In this document: positions 57,801 through 64,000 of the stretch, piece after piece
Numbering within the stretch: the stretch's first letter is position 1
How the letters are laid out: every line of letters starts with the position of its first letter
Assembly: GCA_911728455.2 (NCBI GenBank)
Contig: OU452226.1
Span: 25,637,128 to 25,701,127 of the forward strand
Length of the DNA stretch: 64,000 bases
Direction of reading: 5' to 3'
From: Marthasterias glacialis
Taxonomy: Eukaryota; Echinodermata; Asteroidea; Forcipulatida; Asteriidae
The notes under the pieces: model-generated
Databases searched by the model: none
Told to the model about the DNA's origin: nothing
What the model saw: the letters and a program-made list of their open reading frames with translations, nothing else
Program-made: the position numbers and the translations under genes

Positions 57801-59224
57801 GTTGTGCAGGTTAGCCAAATTTCATGGCTCTTCTAACATAAGCAAAAGTCCATGAATACTGTAACCATGTTGTGCAGGTTAGCCAAATTTCATGGCTCTT
57901 CTAACATAAGCAAAAGTCCATGAATACTGTAAGCATGTTCTGCAGGTTAGCCAAATTTCATGGCTCTTCTAACATAAGCAAAAGTCCATGAATACTGTAA
58001 GCGTGTTGTGCAGGTTAGCCAAATTTCATGGCTCTTCTAACATAAGCAAAAGTCCATGAATACTGTAAGCATGTTGTGCAGGTTAGCCAAATTTCATGGC
58101 TCTTCTAACATAAGCAAAAGTCCATGAATACTGTAAGCGTGTTGTGCAGGTTAGCCAAATTTCATGGCTCTTCTAACATAAGCAAAAGTCCATGAATACT
58201 GTAAGCATGTTGTGCAGGTTAGCAAGGATTGATTGTTTGCATACATACTTTACGGTACTTAGTATTCTTTGCTTACATAGCTAGGCAGGAATTCTGGAAT
58301 AAGCTACAAGCGCAGAATTACACGGCATGCTGAGCCATGAAATTGTCAACTACATGTGTTTACATGACATTGTACAAGTAATGTATATGTAGGTAGGTTA
58401 CATGCTTCATAGATTCTTTTTTATTTAATAGGAAGATACATGTACAACTTCGGGAAACAAAATTTACATTTCAGATTTTAAGGCACAAGATGTAAAACAT
58501 TTGATTACTCCTTCTGATGGTTACAACGTGTAATAATCACACCTGCTACTCTGGCCACCAGGCCTTATCTGGCCACCAGGCCTTATCTGGCCACCAGGCC
58601 TTATCTGGCCACCAGGCCTTATTTGGCCACCAGGCCTTATTTGGCCACCAGGCCTTATCTGGCCGCCAGGCCTTATCTGGCCACCAGGCCTTATCTGGCC
58701 ACCAGGCCTTATCTGGCCACCAGGCCTTATCTGGCCACCAGGCCTTATTTGGCCACCAGGCCTTATCTGGCCACCAGGCCTTATCTGGCCACCAGGCCTT
58801 ATCTGGCCGCCAGGCCTTATCTGGCCGCCAGGCCTTATCTGGCCGCCAGGCCTTATCTGGCCGCCAGGCCTTATCTGGCCGCCAGGCCTTATCTGGCCAC
58901 CAGGCCTTATCTGGCCGCCAGGCCTTATCTGGCCACCAGGCCTTATCTGGCCACTAGGCCTTATCTGGCCACCAGGCCTTACTGACCCAACCAGTTTTCC
59001 AGCCAGTGGCCACAATGTCATTCACTGTCCTCATGTTTTGCATTGTATTCTAAAACTTTCAAATACTGTAATTAACTATTTATTTTTTTATTTGTTTGCT
59101 TCTGCCACCAGGATTTCTTTTGGATGTTGCGGCCGTTTCACATCGGCAGAAATAATGTCATTTTGTCTTGCAGTCATGCTGGTGTTCTTGTGGGTTATGA
59201 CAGGTCATTGGCTGCTCATGGATG
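27831..59224 (+). CDS. SPPL3: Signal peptide peptidase-like 3 gene span (exons 1-6; 3' part outside window)
   Basis: Coding exons: 27831-27853, 35749-35826, 44751-44854, 49623-49739, 51579-51657 and 59112-59224. They join in frame (phases 2,2,1,1,2,1) into 171 residues that follow human SPPL3 along the whole length. SPPL3 is a Golgi GxGD intramembrane aspartyl protease that sheds type II membrane proteins such as glycosyltransferases. Visible here are membrane segments at about 18-33, 77-98, 101-126 and 148-170, and the hydrophilic loop between the first two. The catalytic YD and GxGD motifs and the PAL motif belong to exons beyond 64000, so catalytic competence cannot be judged from this window. 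Human SPPL3 has about 384 residues, so a little under half is present. Confidence 0.94.
27884..28593. mobile_element. Young Mutator-like foldback element (non-autonomous)
   Basis: Arms of about 220 bp (27884-28105 and 28373-28593) are inverted copies differing by one substitution and one T-run indel in a hand alignment. Ends are TAGTTGCGATAATCG. A 9-nt direct repeat ATGTAGGCC flanks it (27875-27883 and 28594-28602). Long inverted repeats and a 9-bp target duplication are typical of Mutator-like elements. The 267-nt middle has a smaller palindrome (ACCGCCTGTGTG/CACACAGGCGGT) and no transposase. The element starts 30 nt after the SPPL3 exon 1 donor. Confidence 0.8.
28687..29768. repeat. Cluster of foldback repeats with AGTACAGCGCCCC motif
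   Basis: A short unit, 28687-28841, runs from AGACCCAGTAACTGG to CAGTCACTCGGTCT. A longer palindrome, 28847-29768, follows: GTTGTACTCCTTTTTTTGAA at the left and AAAAAAAGGAGTACAGCGCC at the right, with inner matching pairs CCAGGGAAGCAT/ATGCTTCCCTGG and TTTTCTGTCCTCCAAAT/ATTTGGAGGACAGAAAA. No transposase is present. Confidence 0.65.
31372..31490. repeat. Short palindrome
   Basis: ACAAAGAAGAACCAAAATTA then TTTCTGTCAAAATT is followed after about 40 nt by AATTTTGACAGAAATAATTG and TTCTTTGT. This is a stem of about 25-30 nt interrupted by a short insertion. Confidence 0.6.
31749..32235 (+). repeat. Unclassified ~0.5 kb dispersed repeat U1, copy 1
   Basis: Shares with 41387-41861 and 55328-55786 the ordered motifs CCAGCCTG, GGAAT..C.GGAAT, ACCGCTGGCACAA, CTTGACTTG, GTGAATTGCAAAA, TGGAACAAAAAGACAA and TGTGTGGTTGAAACGAAGC. 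No terminal repeats or coding capacity are evident. Confidence 0.65.
33040..33246. repeat. G-rich dispersed repeat ending in GGCTACGCCGCTGG
   Basis: Poly-G (about 33102-33117) and GGTGGGCACGTGCCCCCCAG, then CCCCCCTTGGCTACGCCGCTGG. Open frames over it are artefacts. Confidence 0.5.
34865..34980. repeat. Two SINE S2 fragments in inverted arrangement
   Basis: GGGGTGAACAAGAAAAAAAT with ACTAGAATGGGATTTGAACC (minus sense) is followed by ATTTGTCTTTGTTCACCCC (plus sense), so the two body parts face each other over a disrupted tRNA head. Confidence 0.5.
35386..35470 (+). repeat. tRNA-derived SINE S2, plus orientation
   Basis: GCTGGATAGCTCAGTTGGTA, then AGTGGTCGCAGGTTCAAATC and CATTTTTTCTTTGTTCATCC. 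Same head and body junction as at 12545-12653. The D-arm pairing is weakened (GTAAAGC), so it is not a functional tRNA. Confidence 0.7.
35749..35826 (+). CDS. SPPL3: SPPL3 exon 2: first membrane segment
   Basis: The exon lies between TTGTTCAG/G and AG/GTAAGA (78 nt, phase 2 in and out). It translates as [20 protein letters not shown] then VYGSF, against human [20 protein letters not shown] then VYGSF. It covers the lumenal N-terminus and the first transmembrane helix (residues 18-33). The overlapping minus-strand frame starting near 35799 is a shadow. Confidence 0.96.
35880..36250. repeat. Degenerate tandem region, ~35 bp
   Basis: Repeated variants of TGATTATTAGAGATATCAAC and AATACATGATTATTAGAGAT over about 370 nt. 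Confidence 0.65.
40303..40375 (+). repeat. tRNA-like sequence, probable SINE head
   Basis: TAAGCTCAGTTGGTAGAGCA supplies a D arm and A box and GGGTTTGAGTCCAG a B box at the right spacing, but the acceptor stem does not pair well. Confidence 0.45.
40446..40583. mobile_element. 138 bp MITE with CTCTTTCACTACGG ends
   Basis: CTCTTTCACTACGG and CCGTAGTGAAAGAG are perfect 14-bp inverted ends. The interior has the additional hairpin GAGCCGCTGGCAACGGCTC. Confidence 0.75.
41387..41861 (+). repeat. Unclassified ~0.5 kb dispersed repeat U1, copy 2
   Basis: Same motif order and orientation as copies 1 and 3: GGAATTGCCAGAATC, GTACTGCTGGCACAAAG, TGACTTGACAAATCCAAG, GTGAATTGCAAAAC, AACAAAAGGACAAAGGTCT. 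Confidence 0.65.
42110..42245. repeat. GCCTTGGTGCCC-type dispersed repeat
   Basis: ATTGCCTTGGTGCCC occurs with TTTCCTCATAGAGGTGCCC and TTCAAGAATGAAGCAATCAG. Related text occurs at 30160-30265, 31535-31600 and, inverted, 56740-56870. Confidence 0.55.
43580..43810. mobile_element. 231 bp MITE with ACTCTCT ends
   Basis: The left end ACTCTCTAAATGTAAAAGAG and the right end CTCTTTTATGTTAAAGAGAGT are inverted, with many internal ACTCTNTTTGAGTG repeats and a TGTCCGCCATATGGC/GTATGGCGGACA hairpin. Confidence 0.7.
44615..44718 (-). repeat. SINE S2 fragment next to SPPL3 exon 3
   Basis: In plus-strand sense: GCAATAAACCACAAGGGAAA, then TTTTGGGTGAACGAAGAAAA and ACTAGAGCGGGATGTGAACC. This is the reversed body and part of the tRNA head. 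It is truncated within the head and ends about 32 nt before the acceptor. Confidence 0.7.
44751..44854 (+). CDS. SPPL3: SPPL3 exon 3: hydrophilic loop after TM1
   Basis: The acceptor is CCATTTCTAG/A and the donor AATG/GTAAGT (104 nt, phases 2 and 1). It translates as (R)[20 protein letters not shown] then [19 protein letters not shown] and the charged run match human SLNMDFENQDKEKD; the rest of the loop is variable in the family. This loop shows no N-X-S/T glycosylation sequon, unlike the human loop, which has several. A truncated tRNA-SINE (44615-44718) ends about 32 nt before the acceptor, so the branch point lies in or next to repeat-derived sequence. Confidence 0.93.
44936..45510. repeat. 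~35 bp minisatellite, about 16 units
   Basis: The unit is roughly AAATCTACAAAAAAGACCAG plus AACCTTATTTTATGT, with length variants of 34-36 nt. It starts about 80 nt after the SPPL3 exon 3 donor. Confidence 0.8.
45929..46023 (+). repeat. SINE S2 fragment, B box and body
   Basis: CAGGTTCAAATCCTGTTCCA, then GTCATTTTTTTCTTTGTTCA and ACCCAGTAAGTTTCCCTTGT. Confidence 0.65.
46814..47120 (-). mobile_element. TIR MITE family A, copy 4
   Basis: Ends TAAAGCCCCAGCTCAACATC and CATGTTGAGCTGTGGCTTTA. The interior is in the orientation of copy 1 and has the hairpin TTTCGTCTCACTGAGACGAAA. It is shortened near its right end. Confidence 0.75.
48430..49222 (-). pseudogene. Tc1/mariner-type transposase fossil, interrupted by a MITE
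   Basis: The minus strand carries, in order but in shifting frames, [33 protein letters not shown] and [20 protein letters not shown] followed by IERRLQ. The last is the WPAQSPDLNPIE..LW..L.RR signature of Tc1-like transposases. Stops and frameshifts (for example after DFVKKI) show it is dead. The first two segments are separated by the 135 bp insertion at 48768-48902. Confidence 0.75.
48768..48902. mobile_element. 135 bp MITE inside the transposase fossil
   Basis: The ends GACCGTTCTGGCC and the inverted GCCGGAACGGTC are flanked by TA on both sides (48766-48767 and 48903-48904), the target duplication of Tc1/mariner-type elements. Reading across the site with one TA removed keeps the transposase frame continuous. 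Confidence 0.75.
49623..49739 (+). CDS. SPPL3: SPPL3 exon 4: second membrane segment and start of third
   Basis: The acceptor is GTCTACAG/TT and the donor GCAG/GTATGT (117 nt, phase 1 in and out). Product: (V)[19 protein letters not shown] then [19 protein letters not shown], against human [20 protein letters not shown] and MFFFFDSVQVVFTICTA. It contains TM2 (about 77-98) and the first part of TM3. It is one of the most conserved blocks of SPPL3 in the window. Confidence 0.97.
49740..51578 (+). other. SPPL3: SPPL3 intron 4
   Basis: A 1.8 kb intron that splits TM3. It has a SINE core fragment (49855-49938) and poly-G runs near 50345 and 50770. Nothing else was recognised. Confidence 0.8.
49855..49938 (+). 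repeat. SINE S2 body fragment
   Basis: ATCAATTTTGGGGCGAACAA, then TTTACCCAGTCAGTTTCCCT and TGTGGTTTATTGCTTAAT. No tRNA head is present. Confidence 0.55.
51579..51657 (+). CDS. SPPL3: SPPL3 exon 5: rest of third membrane segment
   Basis: The acceptor is CCCCCGCAG/TA and the donor AA/GTAAGT (79 nt, phases 1 and 2). Product: (V)[19 protein letters not shown] then PCSNGT, against human [20 protein letters not shown] then PCSPQN. It completes TM3 and the short Cys-containing loop. A run of C-rich low complexity and a small tandem repeat follow directly in the intron. Confidence 0.96.
51752..51897. repeat. ~50 bp tandem repeat, three units
   Basis: Three copies of TTTCTGAGATTAGTAACATT followed by GTTACAGGAACAGGAATCA, about 95 nt after the SPPL3 exon 5 donor. 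Confidence 0.85.
54398..54664 (+). repeat. tRNA-derived SINE with a different head
   Basis: TTGGCTCAGTGGTTTCTTTC (A box) and CCCCGGTTTGAATCCCTGAC (B box), then a body ending TTTCATTACCAGAAAGATAT and an A-rich tail. The 3' tail matches that of the 6299 and 8299 SINEs although the head differs, suggesting mobilisation by the same partner LINE. Confidence 0.7.
55328..55786 (+). repeat. Unclassified ~0.5 kb dispersed repeat U1, copy 3
   Basis: The motif order matches the copies at 31749 and 41387: CGTCCAGCCTGCGGG, GGAATTGCCGGAATCTC, ACCACTGGCACAAAG, GTGAATTGCAAAACCTCGAC, TGGAACAAAAGGACAAAGG, TGCGCAGTAG. Confidence 0.7.
56916..57673. mobile_element. Palindromic MITE family B, copy 2, interrupted
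   Basis: The left end GGTGTGGATTTCACAAAGCA and the right end TAGTTTTGTGAAATCCACC match family B (11654-11813), including the CTTATCTTGAGTTAGGATGA interior. The two halves are separated by the element at 56940-57577. Confidence 0.75.
56940..57577. mobile_element. MITE nested inside family B copy (TAA target duplication)
   Basis: The ends AGTCGTGTTCCCATTGG and CAATGGGAACATGACT are inverted and flanked by TAA on both sides (56937-56939, 57578-57580), a PIF/Harbinger-like signature. GCGTTCCCATTGGA-type end motifs recur inside (about 57018, 57364, 57494), suggesting serial self-insertion or amplification. It is GC-rich and CpG-rich relative to its surroundings. Confidence 0.75.
57668..58223. repeat. 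68 bp minisatellite, about 8 units
   Basis: The unit begins AGCCAAATTTCATGGCTCTT and ends GTAAGCGTGTTGTGCAGGTT. Units are nearly identical, differing mainly at GCGTG/GCATG/CCATG, which indicates recent homogenisation. Confidence 0.9.
58551..58980. repeat. 18 bp minisatellite, about 24 units
   Basis: The unit is GGCCRCCAGGCCTTATYT. Because 18 is a multiple of three and the unit lacks stops in several frames, long open frames appear on both strands (GHQALS, ATRPYL and GGQIRP repeats). It lies in SPPL3 intron 5, about 130 nt before exon 6. Confidence 0.92.
59112..59224 (+). CDS. SPPL3: SPPL3 exon 6: fourth membrane segment
   Basis: The acceptor is TGCCACCAG/G and the donor GATG/GTAAGT (113 nt, phases 2 and 1). 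Product: (K)[19 protein letters not shown] then [18 protein letters not shown], against human [20 protein letters not shown] and [17 protein letters not shown]. It carries the conserved FGCCGRFT loop and TM4. The next expected exon (human ALAMGLCVAMIAFVRLPS) was not seen before 64000, so the gene continues to the right. Confidence 0.97.
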
Positions 59225-60352
59225 GTAAGTTATGAATATTTATTGAGTCTGTTGATGAAGCCACTCGAGCCACTGGGTCAGAGGTTGGCATGCACAAATT
59301 GTACAAGGTCTGGTTGCAGTAAATCTTGTGTTTTGTGCAGATACCAGCGCTCAGTTTTAGTTGAATATATTTTAGACAGTTACGAGATTTTACTCAATGT
59401 TATTTTTACCGCTTAATATCTTGGGATTTCAAACTTACAATGAATAATTTCTTATGTATGTAGACAGTAAGAATCACAACTTCAACTTTTGGTAAAGAGA
59501 AATAGCCATCTCAAAACCTTTTTTTAAATTTTTTATTCTGACAATTCTTGATTTGATGTTGAAATTGCAAAATATAAAACATTCCATTTAAACAAGATAC
59601 AATGTACCGATAAATATCAAATTTGTGTATTTATTTTTTATTTATCCTGAGGAAACCTTTCTAGAGTGTTTGTCACTATTTCGGTACAAACATCCACATA
59701 ATTTAGCAATTTTGTCCATATTATAGTTAATTATGTAGGCCTTCAGTACATGCAATCAGTTTTAGACCACAAAGTTCAATCAACGCAATGTAACTCAGTC
59801 ACTGTCTAATGCCTTCACTGTCCTGTAAAGCATGTGTGAATTAATACTTACATGTACAGACTCTTTTTGAAAAGAGAAAATACGGAGAGAATCGTCACTG
59901 TGTTTTTTTAAGACAAATTAATAGTTCCATGATATTGGAGGAAATTGACATTAAGGAAACATACTGAAAAAATACATGTATGTAACAAGTTTTTTATGCT
60001 GAAAGGAACAAAATTGTGGTACAATTTTGTGAACTTTTACTTGGTTTATAAATTTAGTTGGGAAACCAAATTGTTTAGTGAAGATCTTACAAGGTAGCAC
60101 ATACAAACAAGTTTTGTGTCTGCTCAAATCCCAAGATTTGTTTATTTATTTACATGAAATATTAGGTCTTCTCTGCAGCCTACAGGCTAAATTATAAAAC
60201 AGAGTGATATATTTTTTTCCCATACATCCATGCACTGTTTGTGCCTGCAAACCTTTGACCCCATTTGGCTCTTCTATGAGCTTTTGATGACACTGGTTGC
60301 ATCACACAAACTCTACATTTACATACGTACATATGTACATAATGTCTGTGTC

Positions 60353-60750
60353 TTTAAAGGCATTGCATACGTTTGGTAATGACTCTGAAAATTTTTGGCA
60401 ATAAAAACTTACTTGGTAAGAAGTACAGCAGCTTTGGATAGTATAATGCATTTTGAGAAACGTTTCACTTCGAAGTACTGCAGTTATGGAGAAATCTGTC
60501 ACTTTTTATCACCCCAAAATTTGAATCTGAGAAGCGTTATGGCCGTAACGCTTCTCAGAATGTGTAATCCAATGACGGATACTTCTTCTGCGTGAACACA
60601 ACCGCTCCAGATTTTTGGTGATATCTCAAAAACGCTGCCACCTTTTGAAATGAAATTTACACAGGTTAGTTTTATGGTATATATCTACAATTATATAGCA
60701 TTAAGGCAAACGTACGGTTCAAAAAACCAAAGGTATACTTTGCCTTTAAA
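60353..60750. mobile_element. ~400 bp MITE with TTTAAAGGCA ends
   Basis: The left end TTTAAAGGCATTGCATACGT and the right end, in reverse complement TTTAAAGGCAAAGTATACCT, are inverted. An internal perfect hairpin TCTGAGAAGCGTTA..TAACGCTTCTCAGA occurs near 60527-60560. No coding capacity. Confidence 0.75.
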
Positions 60751-63700
60751 TAAATTTCCTTTCCAATGGGGAAAATCGTAAGTGATCTGGGGTGTTTTAC
60801 TCCATGATTCTAGTGAGAAATTCCAGACGCTATAAATGAAGGAGTCCTTTCACAGTTCCATTTACACATTTCCAAGAGAATATTCACCGAATGAATATCT
60901 CCCCGAGATCAGGGGATTTTCCATGGATTGGATTTCAAAGCATAGATATTGAGGCGATGGAATTAAATTCTACAGTAAAGGTAAGGTGATGAATTCATCG
61001 CAGTGCCATGCATAATCCATACATATCCCCAAATGGGTTAAAGGAGTGAACAGCTCAGGTAAATTCTTTGTGAATCGTCAATTACATTCCATACACCTTG
61101 TCAATCTATTGTACAATAACCAGTATGACTTAAGTTTCCAGAAAGACTGCTTGTCATGAACAACAACTCGACCTTGCCCTCTCCACTTATTTAAATTTTT
61201 ACTATGCGTGTGCAATGTTTTTATGTTAAATTTTCTTAAAGTAATGTTTGTAACTTTGTAATATATTTAATTGTATGTAGAGAGAATTAAATAATAATTA
61301 TAATAATAATAATAGTAACAATTATAAAGCCTTGTAGGTACACATACATTGTATTTGCATTTACGCACAGTGTATGACTACGCTTTTGTGTTCATCAACC
61401 TTTTGGACACAAGCTTTTTGTTGGTTTTATATTGTAAGTAGGTCTAGGGCAGCCTTGCGTTATTTAGTTTATTTCAGAGCAATAAATAATTTCTGCAGCT
61501 GATGGATCACATATCTTTTATACACATCAAGTCTTACCCTAAATATGTTTGACATTTGCTCAAAGATGCCATGTGATGCCAAGTGGAATAATTTGACTTT
61601 TATCTACCATCTTAGTAAGCTATGGGATGAAAATTTTCCCCCAGCTCCCTCCCTACCCCCCCAAAGAAAACCAGACAAGGGAGCTAGCAAGAATGTATAG
61701 ACCCTTTAAGACATTTACTGTCTGGTTTCTCAGAGGACTTCCTTGTGCCTGACTAACCGCCTCCTCATCTCTTCGAAGCTTTCCCTCTGTACTTAGCATC
61801 TCTGCAGCAGGAGGTTTTTTTAAGCCAAGGTGCGATATCGGACACTTTTTATTCATGAAGTGCAAGTAATGGGAGATGCTTCAATCCACTGTCGTTCACC
61901 CCCCCCCCCTTCCCGACCCTTTGGCCATGAGTGATTTTTGTCATCCATATTTTATTCCAGAGGAATGGAGATGTAAATGAAGGCATGTTTTATTTACTGA
62001 CTAGTTATTTAGCTGTTAGCGACATGCGTATGTCTTGCTGTCACATCAAATGAGACGACTCATCAGAATCCTTGTTGAAATCGCTTCGGGTTGTCCCAAC
62101 CCACTTTAAACGTTAAATATTTTTGTAGACAAAAAGCTTTATCTTCATGTTGGCCTATAAGAATTGAATCACTGTCCACTAAATTTGTAACTGTATGTAC
62201 ATTCAATTCAATTTCAATTCAATTCAATTCACATTTATTTCCGTACTTCAATGAAAAATAACGACAATTACATGTAACTATGGAGTAAAGCAAAAAATAA
62301 TATTAAGTAGCAGTGAGCAGGATAAATGTAATAAATAGAGTATGAGGCTGTTTTGATAAGCAGAAGCGTGTAAAGAACAGCCAGACATACAAACAAACAA
62401 ATAATTAAACAAACAAAACAGACAGACACGCAAACAAAAGGACAGACGAACACAAGACATGACAGCTACTCTGACACAAGATAACATAATATAGATCAGA
62501 GATGATACAACGAATTCATAATTAGCGAAAAGATGGCAGAACAGTTCAGGCAGAAGTGATACCAGATCTATATGTAAGAATTTGAAAGGATTCAAATCAT
62601 GACATTGCATTGACTAGTGACTATTACATGTATGTACAACTAAGGTTTGTGGTGAGACCCTGTGAAGTGGGATGTTTTGACCTGTGTGGTCATGTTGTCT
62701 TTTGGAGAATGAAAAGAAGCACTCTGCTTCAAACACAGAGCAACCAACGGGTTCTTTACCACCATTCTATAGCTTCAAATCTCATTTGACTGATTACATA
62801 TATTTTATGAGGTACTTTTAAGGGATAATATGAATGAATTGTAACTTGTCTAGTGGCATGAGTCAGCAGTGACCAGTCAGCTTGTTGCACTAACCGGCCT
62901 GTGGGTTCAAGATGTCCATGCAACATAGTCGCTTTATATCCTTTCTCTATGTTTACATTGCACTTGCAGTCTTACTTATACAATCTGTGCAGGTATTGGT
63001 GTAAGCTATTTACCATATTTACATGTAGCTTTGGCAAGCACCAGACCAGCCAGCTGGAGTATTTGGTCAGAAGTTTGACTGGTCATCGGGTGTTTTAAGC
63101 TAGTATTTGACCAGGGAGACCACTAATGGTCTCAAAAACATGTTGTAATCATCGGTGTCATGTTCCCTACATGCAATAGCACTAATGTTTACATATACTG
63201 CAAAGAAACCAGACTATTTTCCCTTCCAGCCTTGACTGGAGTAGAATAAAAACAAGATGGCTGTTCATGGTAAAGTTTAGAGATTGTATCATTTGGATAA
63301 CCAGAGGCCAATGTGAACATGATGTGTATAGATCCTTGATGGGAACCATTCTTACTCTGGAGTTACAGCTTGATGAACATTACAGAAGTAGACGGAAGGA
63401 AATAACCAGACCAGGTATTCCACGTGTAGTTGGTGTTTTATCATGGCCGGCTATGATGTCACTGAACTACTTGTACGTGCATGTACATTGTCTGCTGTAC
63501 AGTATGTATCACATGTAGTACAAACATTAGTGTGTCTAATATGCACTTTAATCAAGCAATTATGCAAATTTTCCACATCTTTCACAAGTGACCATGAGAA
63601 CTTTGTAATAGACCTTATGCGTCTGACGTCATAAGTCCCATAGTGATATGTACAACAGCGCCCTCAATGAGGTCAAAACGGCCGTAAGCTAAACGGCTGT

Positions 63701-63751
63701 GCATACCCTCTATTCTTATTCCATCAAAAAAGAACAGACCTTTGTCTTTCT

Positions 63752-63813
63752 ATTATTATTATTATTATTATTGTTATTATTATTATTATTGTTATTATTG
63801 TTATTATTATTAA
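63752..63813. repeat. (TTA)n microsatellite
   Basis: A TTATTATTG-type run of about 60 nt; its reverse strand gives an apparent poly-Asn frame that is not a gene. Confidence 0.9.
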
Positions 63814-64000
63814 TGGTGTATTTAAAAACATGTATGGCAGTTAATAACTGAATTACACATGTTAACATCAGTCTGGCCTCAGTCTGTGTACAAAACCTAA
63901 TTGCCTGTACCACAATAATGATAAAAGTCCTGGTCTGTAAAAATATCTTTACTGATGCCATGTAAAACAATGTTTTTATGTTTGTTTATGGTTCACATGT

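Larger units (their letters stand above)
51658..59111 (+). other. SPPL3: SPPL3 intron 5
   Basis: A 7.5 kb intron. Contents: a ~50 bp triple repeat (51752-51897), a SINE (54398-54664), the third unclassified ~0.5 kb repeat (55328-55786), a nested MITE (56916-57673), a 68 bp minisatellite (57668-58223) and an 18 bp minisatellite (58551-58980). 52000-54390 looks unique and AT-rich with no exon seen. Confidence 0.8.
59225..64000 (+). other. SPPL3: SPPL3 intron 6, partial
   Basis: The donor GTAAGT at 59225 opens an intron of at least 4.8 kb that runs off the window. It holds a ~400 bp MITE (60353-60750), simple repeats near 61290-61325, 62205-62230 and 62395-62460, and a TTA-type microsatellite (about 63752-63813). 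No exon resembling the next SPPL3 block was found. Confidence 0.75.

Noticed and set aside
58517..59021. Open frames of 120-166 codons on both strands in the 18 bp array
   Set aside because: Open because the 18 bp unit has no stop. It also resembles a CRISPR-like array only superficially: there are no spacers and the host is eukaryotic.
59225..64000. Further SPPL3 exons
   Set aside because: No stretch encoding the next conserved block with splice sites was found; the intron probably continues past the window.

Overview
The window is animal nuclear DNA: AT-rich, with long introns, GT-AG splice sites, tRNA-derived SINEs, many short inverted-repeat transposons and minisatellites. It carries parts of two divergently transcribed genes. 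On the minus strand is an HNF1-type POU-homeobox transcription factor gene: seven exons between 21991 and the left edge, with the 3' end outside the window. On the plus strand is a signal peptide peptidase-like 3 (SPPL3) gene: six exons from 27831 to 59224, continuing past the right edge. The repeats and the protein divergence suggest a marine invertebrate deuterostome, most likely an echinoderm and perhaps a sea star. That assignment is inference; nothing in the window names the species.

Layout. 1-21991: HNF1, read right to left. Exon 1 (dimerisation domain and acidic linker) is followed by a 10.5 kb intron, exon 2 (POU-specific domain), exons 3 and 4 (the split atypical homeodomain), and exons 5-7 (Ser/Thr/Gln-rich C-terminal region with polyglutamine). 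The seven coding exons join without a stop into about 584 codons. 21992-27830: intergenic space with the HNF1 promoter side (a TATA-like box and two HNF1-like motifs) and the SPPL3 5' side. 27831-59224: SPPL3 exons 1-6, giving the N-terminal 171 residues with four membrane segments. The exons carrying the catalytic aspartates (YD, GxGD) and the PAL motif lie beyond the window. 59225-64000: intron 6.

The two genes do not form a biochemical pathway. HNF1 is a nuclear DNA-binding regulator and SPPL3 is a Golgi intramembrane aspartyl protease. Their head-to-head adjacency is, however, the same as that of HNF1A and SPPL3 in the human genome, so this looks like deeply conserved microsynteny.

Most of the rest is intron filled with repeats: an inverted-repeat MITE family present four times, two tRNA-SINE types, a young 0.7 kb Mutator-like palindrome beside SPPL3 exon 1, a Tc1/mariner transposase fossil interrupted by a smaller MITE, a MITE nested in another MITE, an unclassified ~0.5 kb family present three times, and several minisatellites. 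The clearest local oddity is a 74 bp direct duplication of the end of HNF1 exon 3 with its splice donor, flanking a SINE. Nearly all other open frames in the window are chance frames or translations of repeats. All coordinates were worked out by hand.
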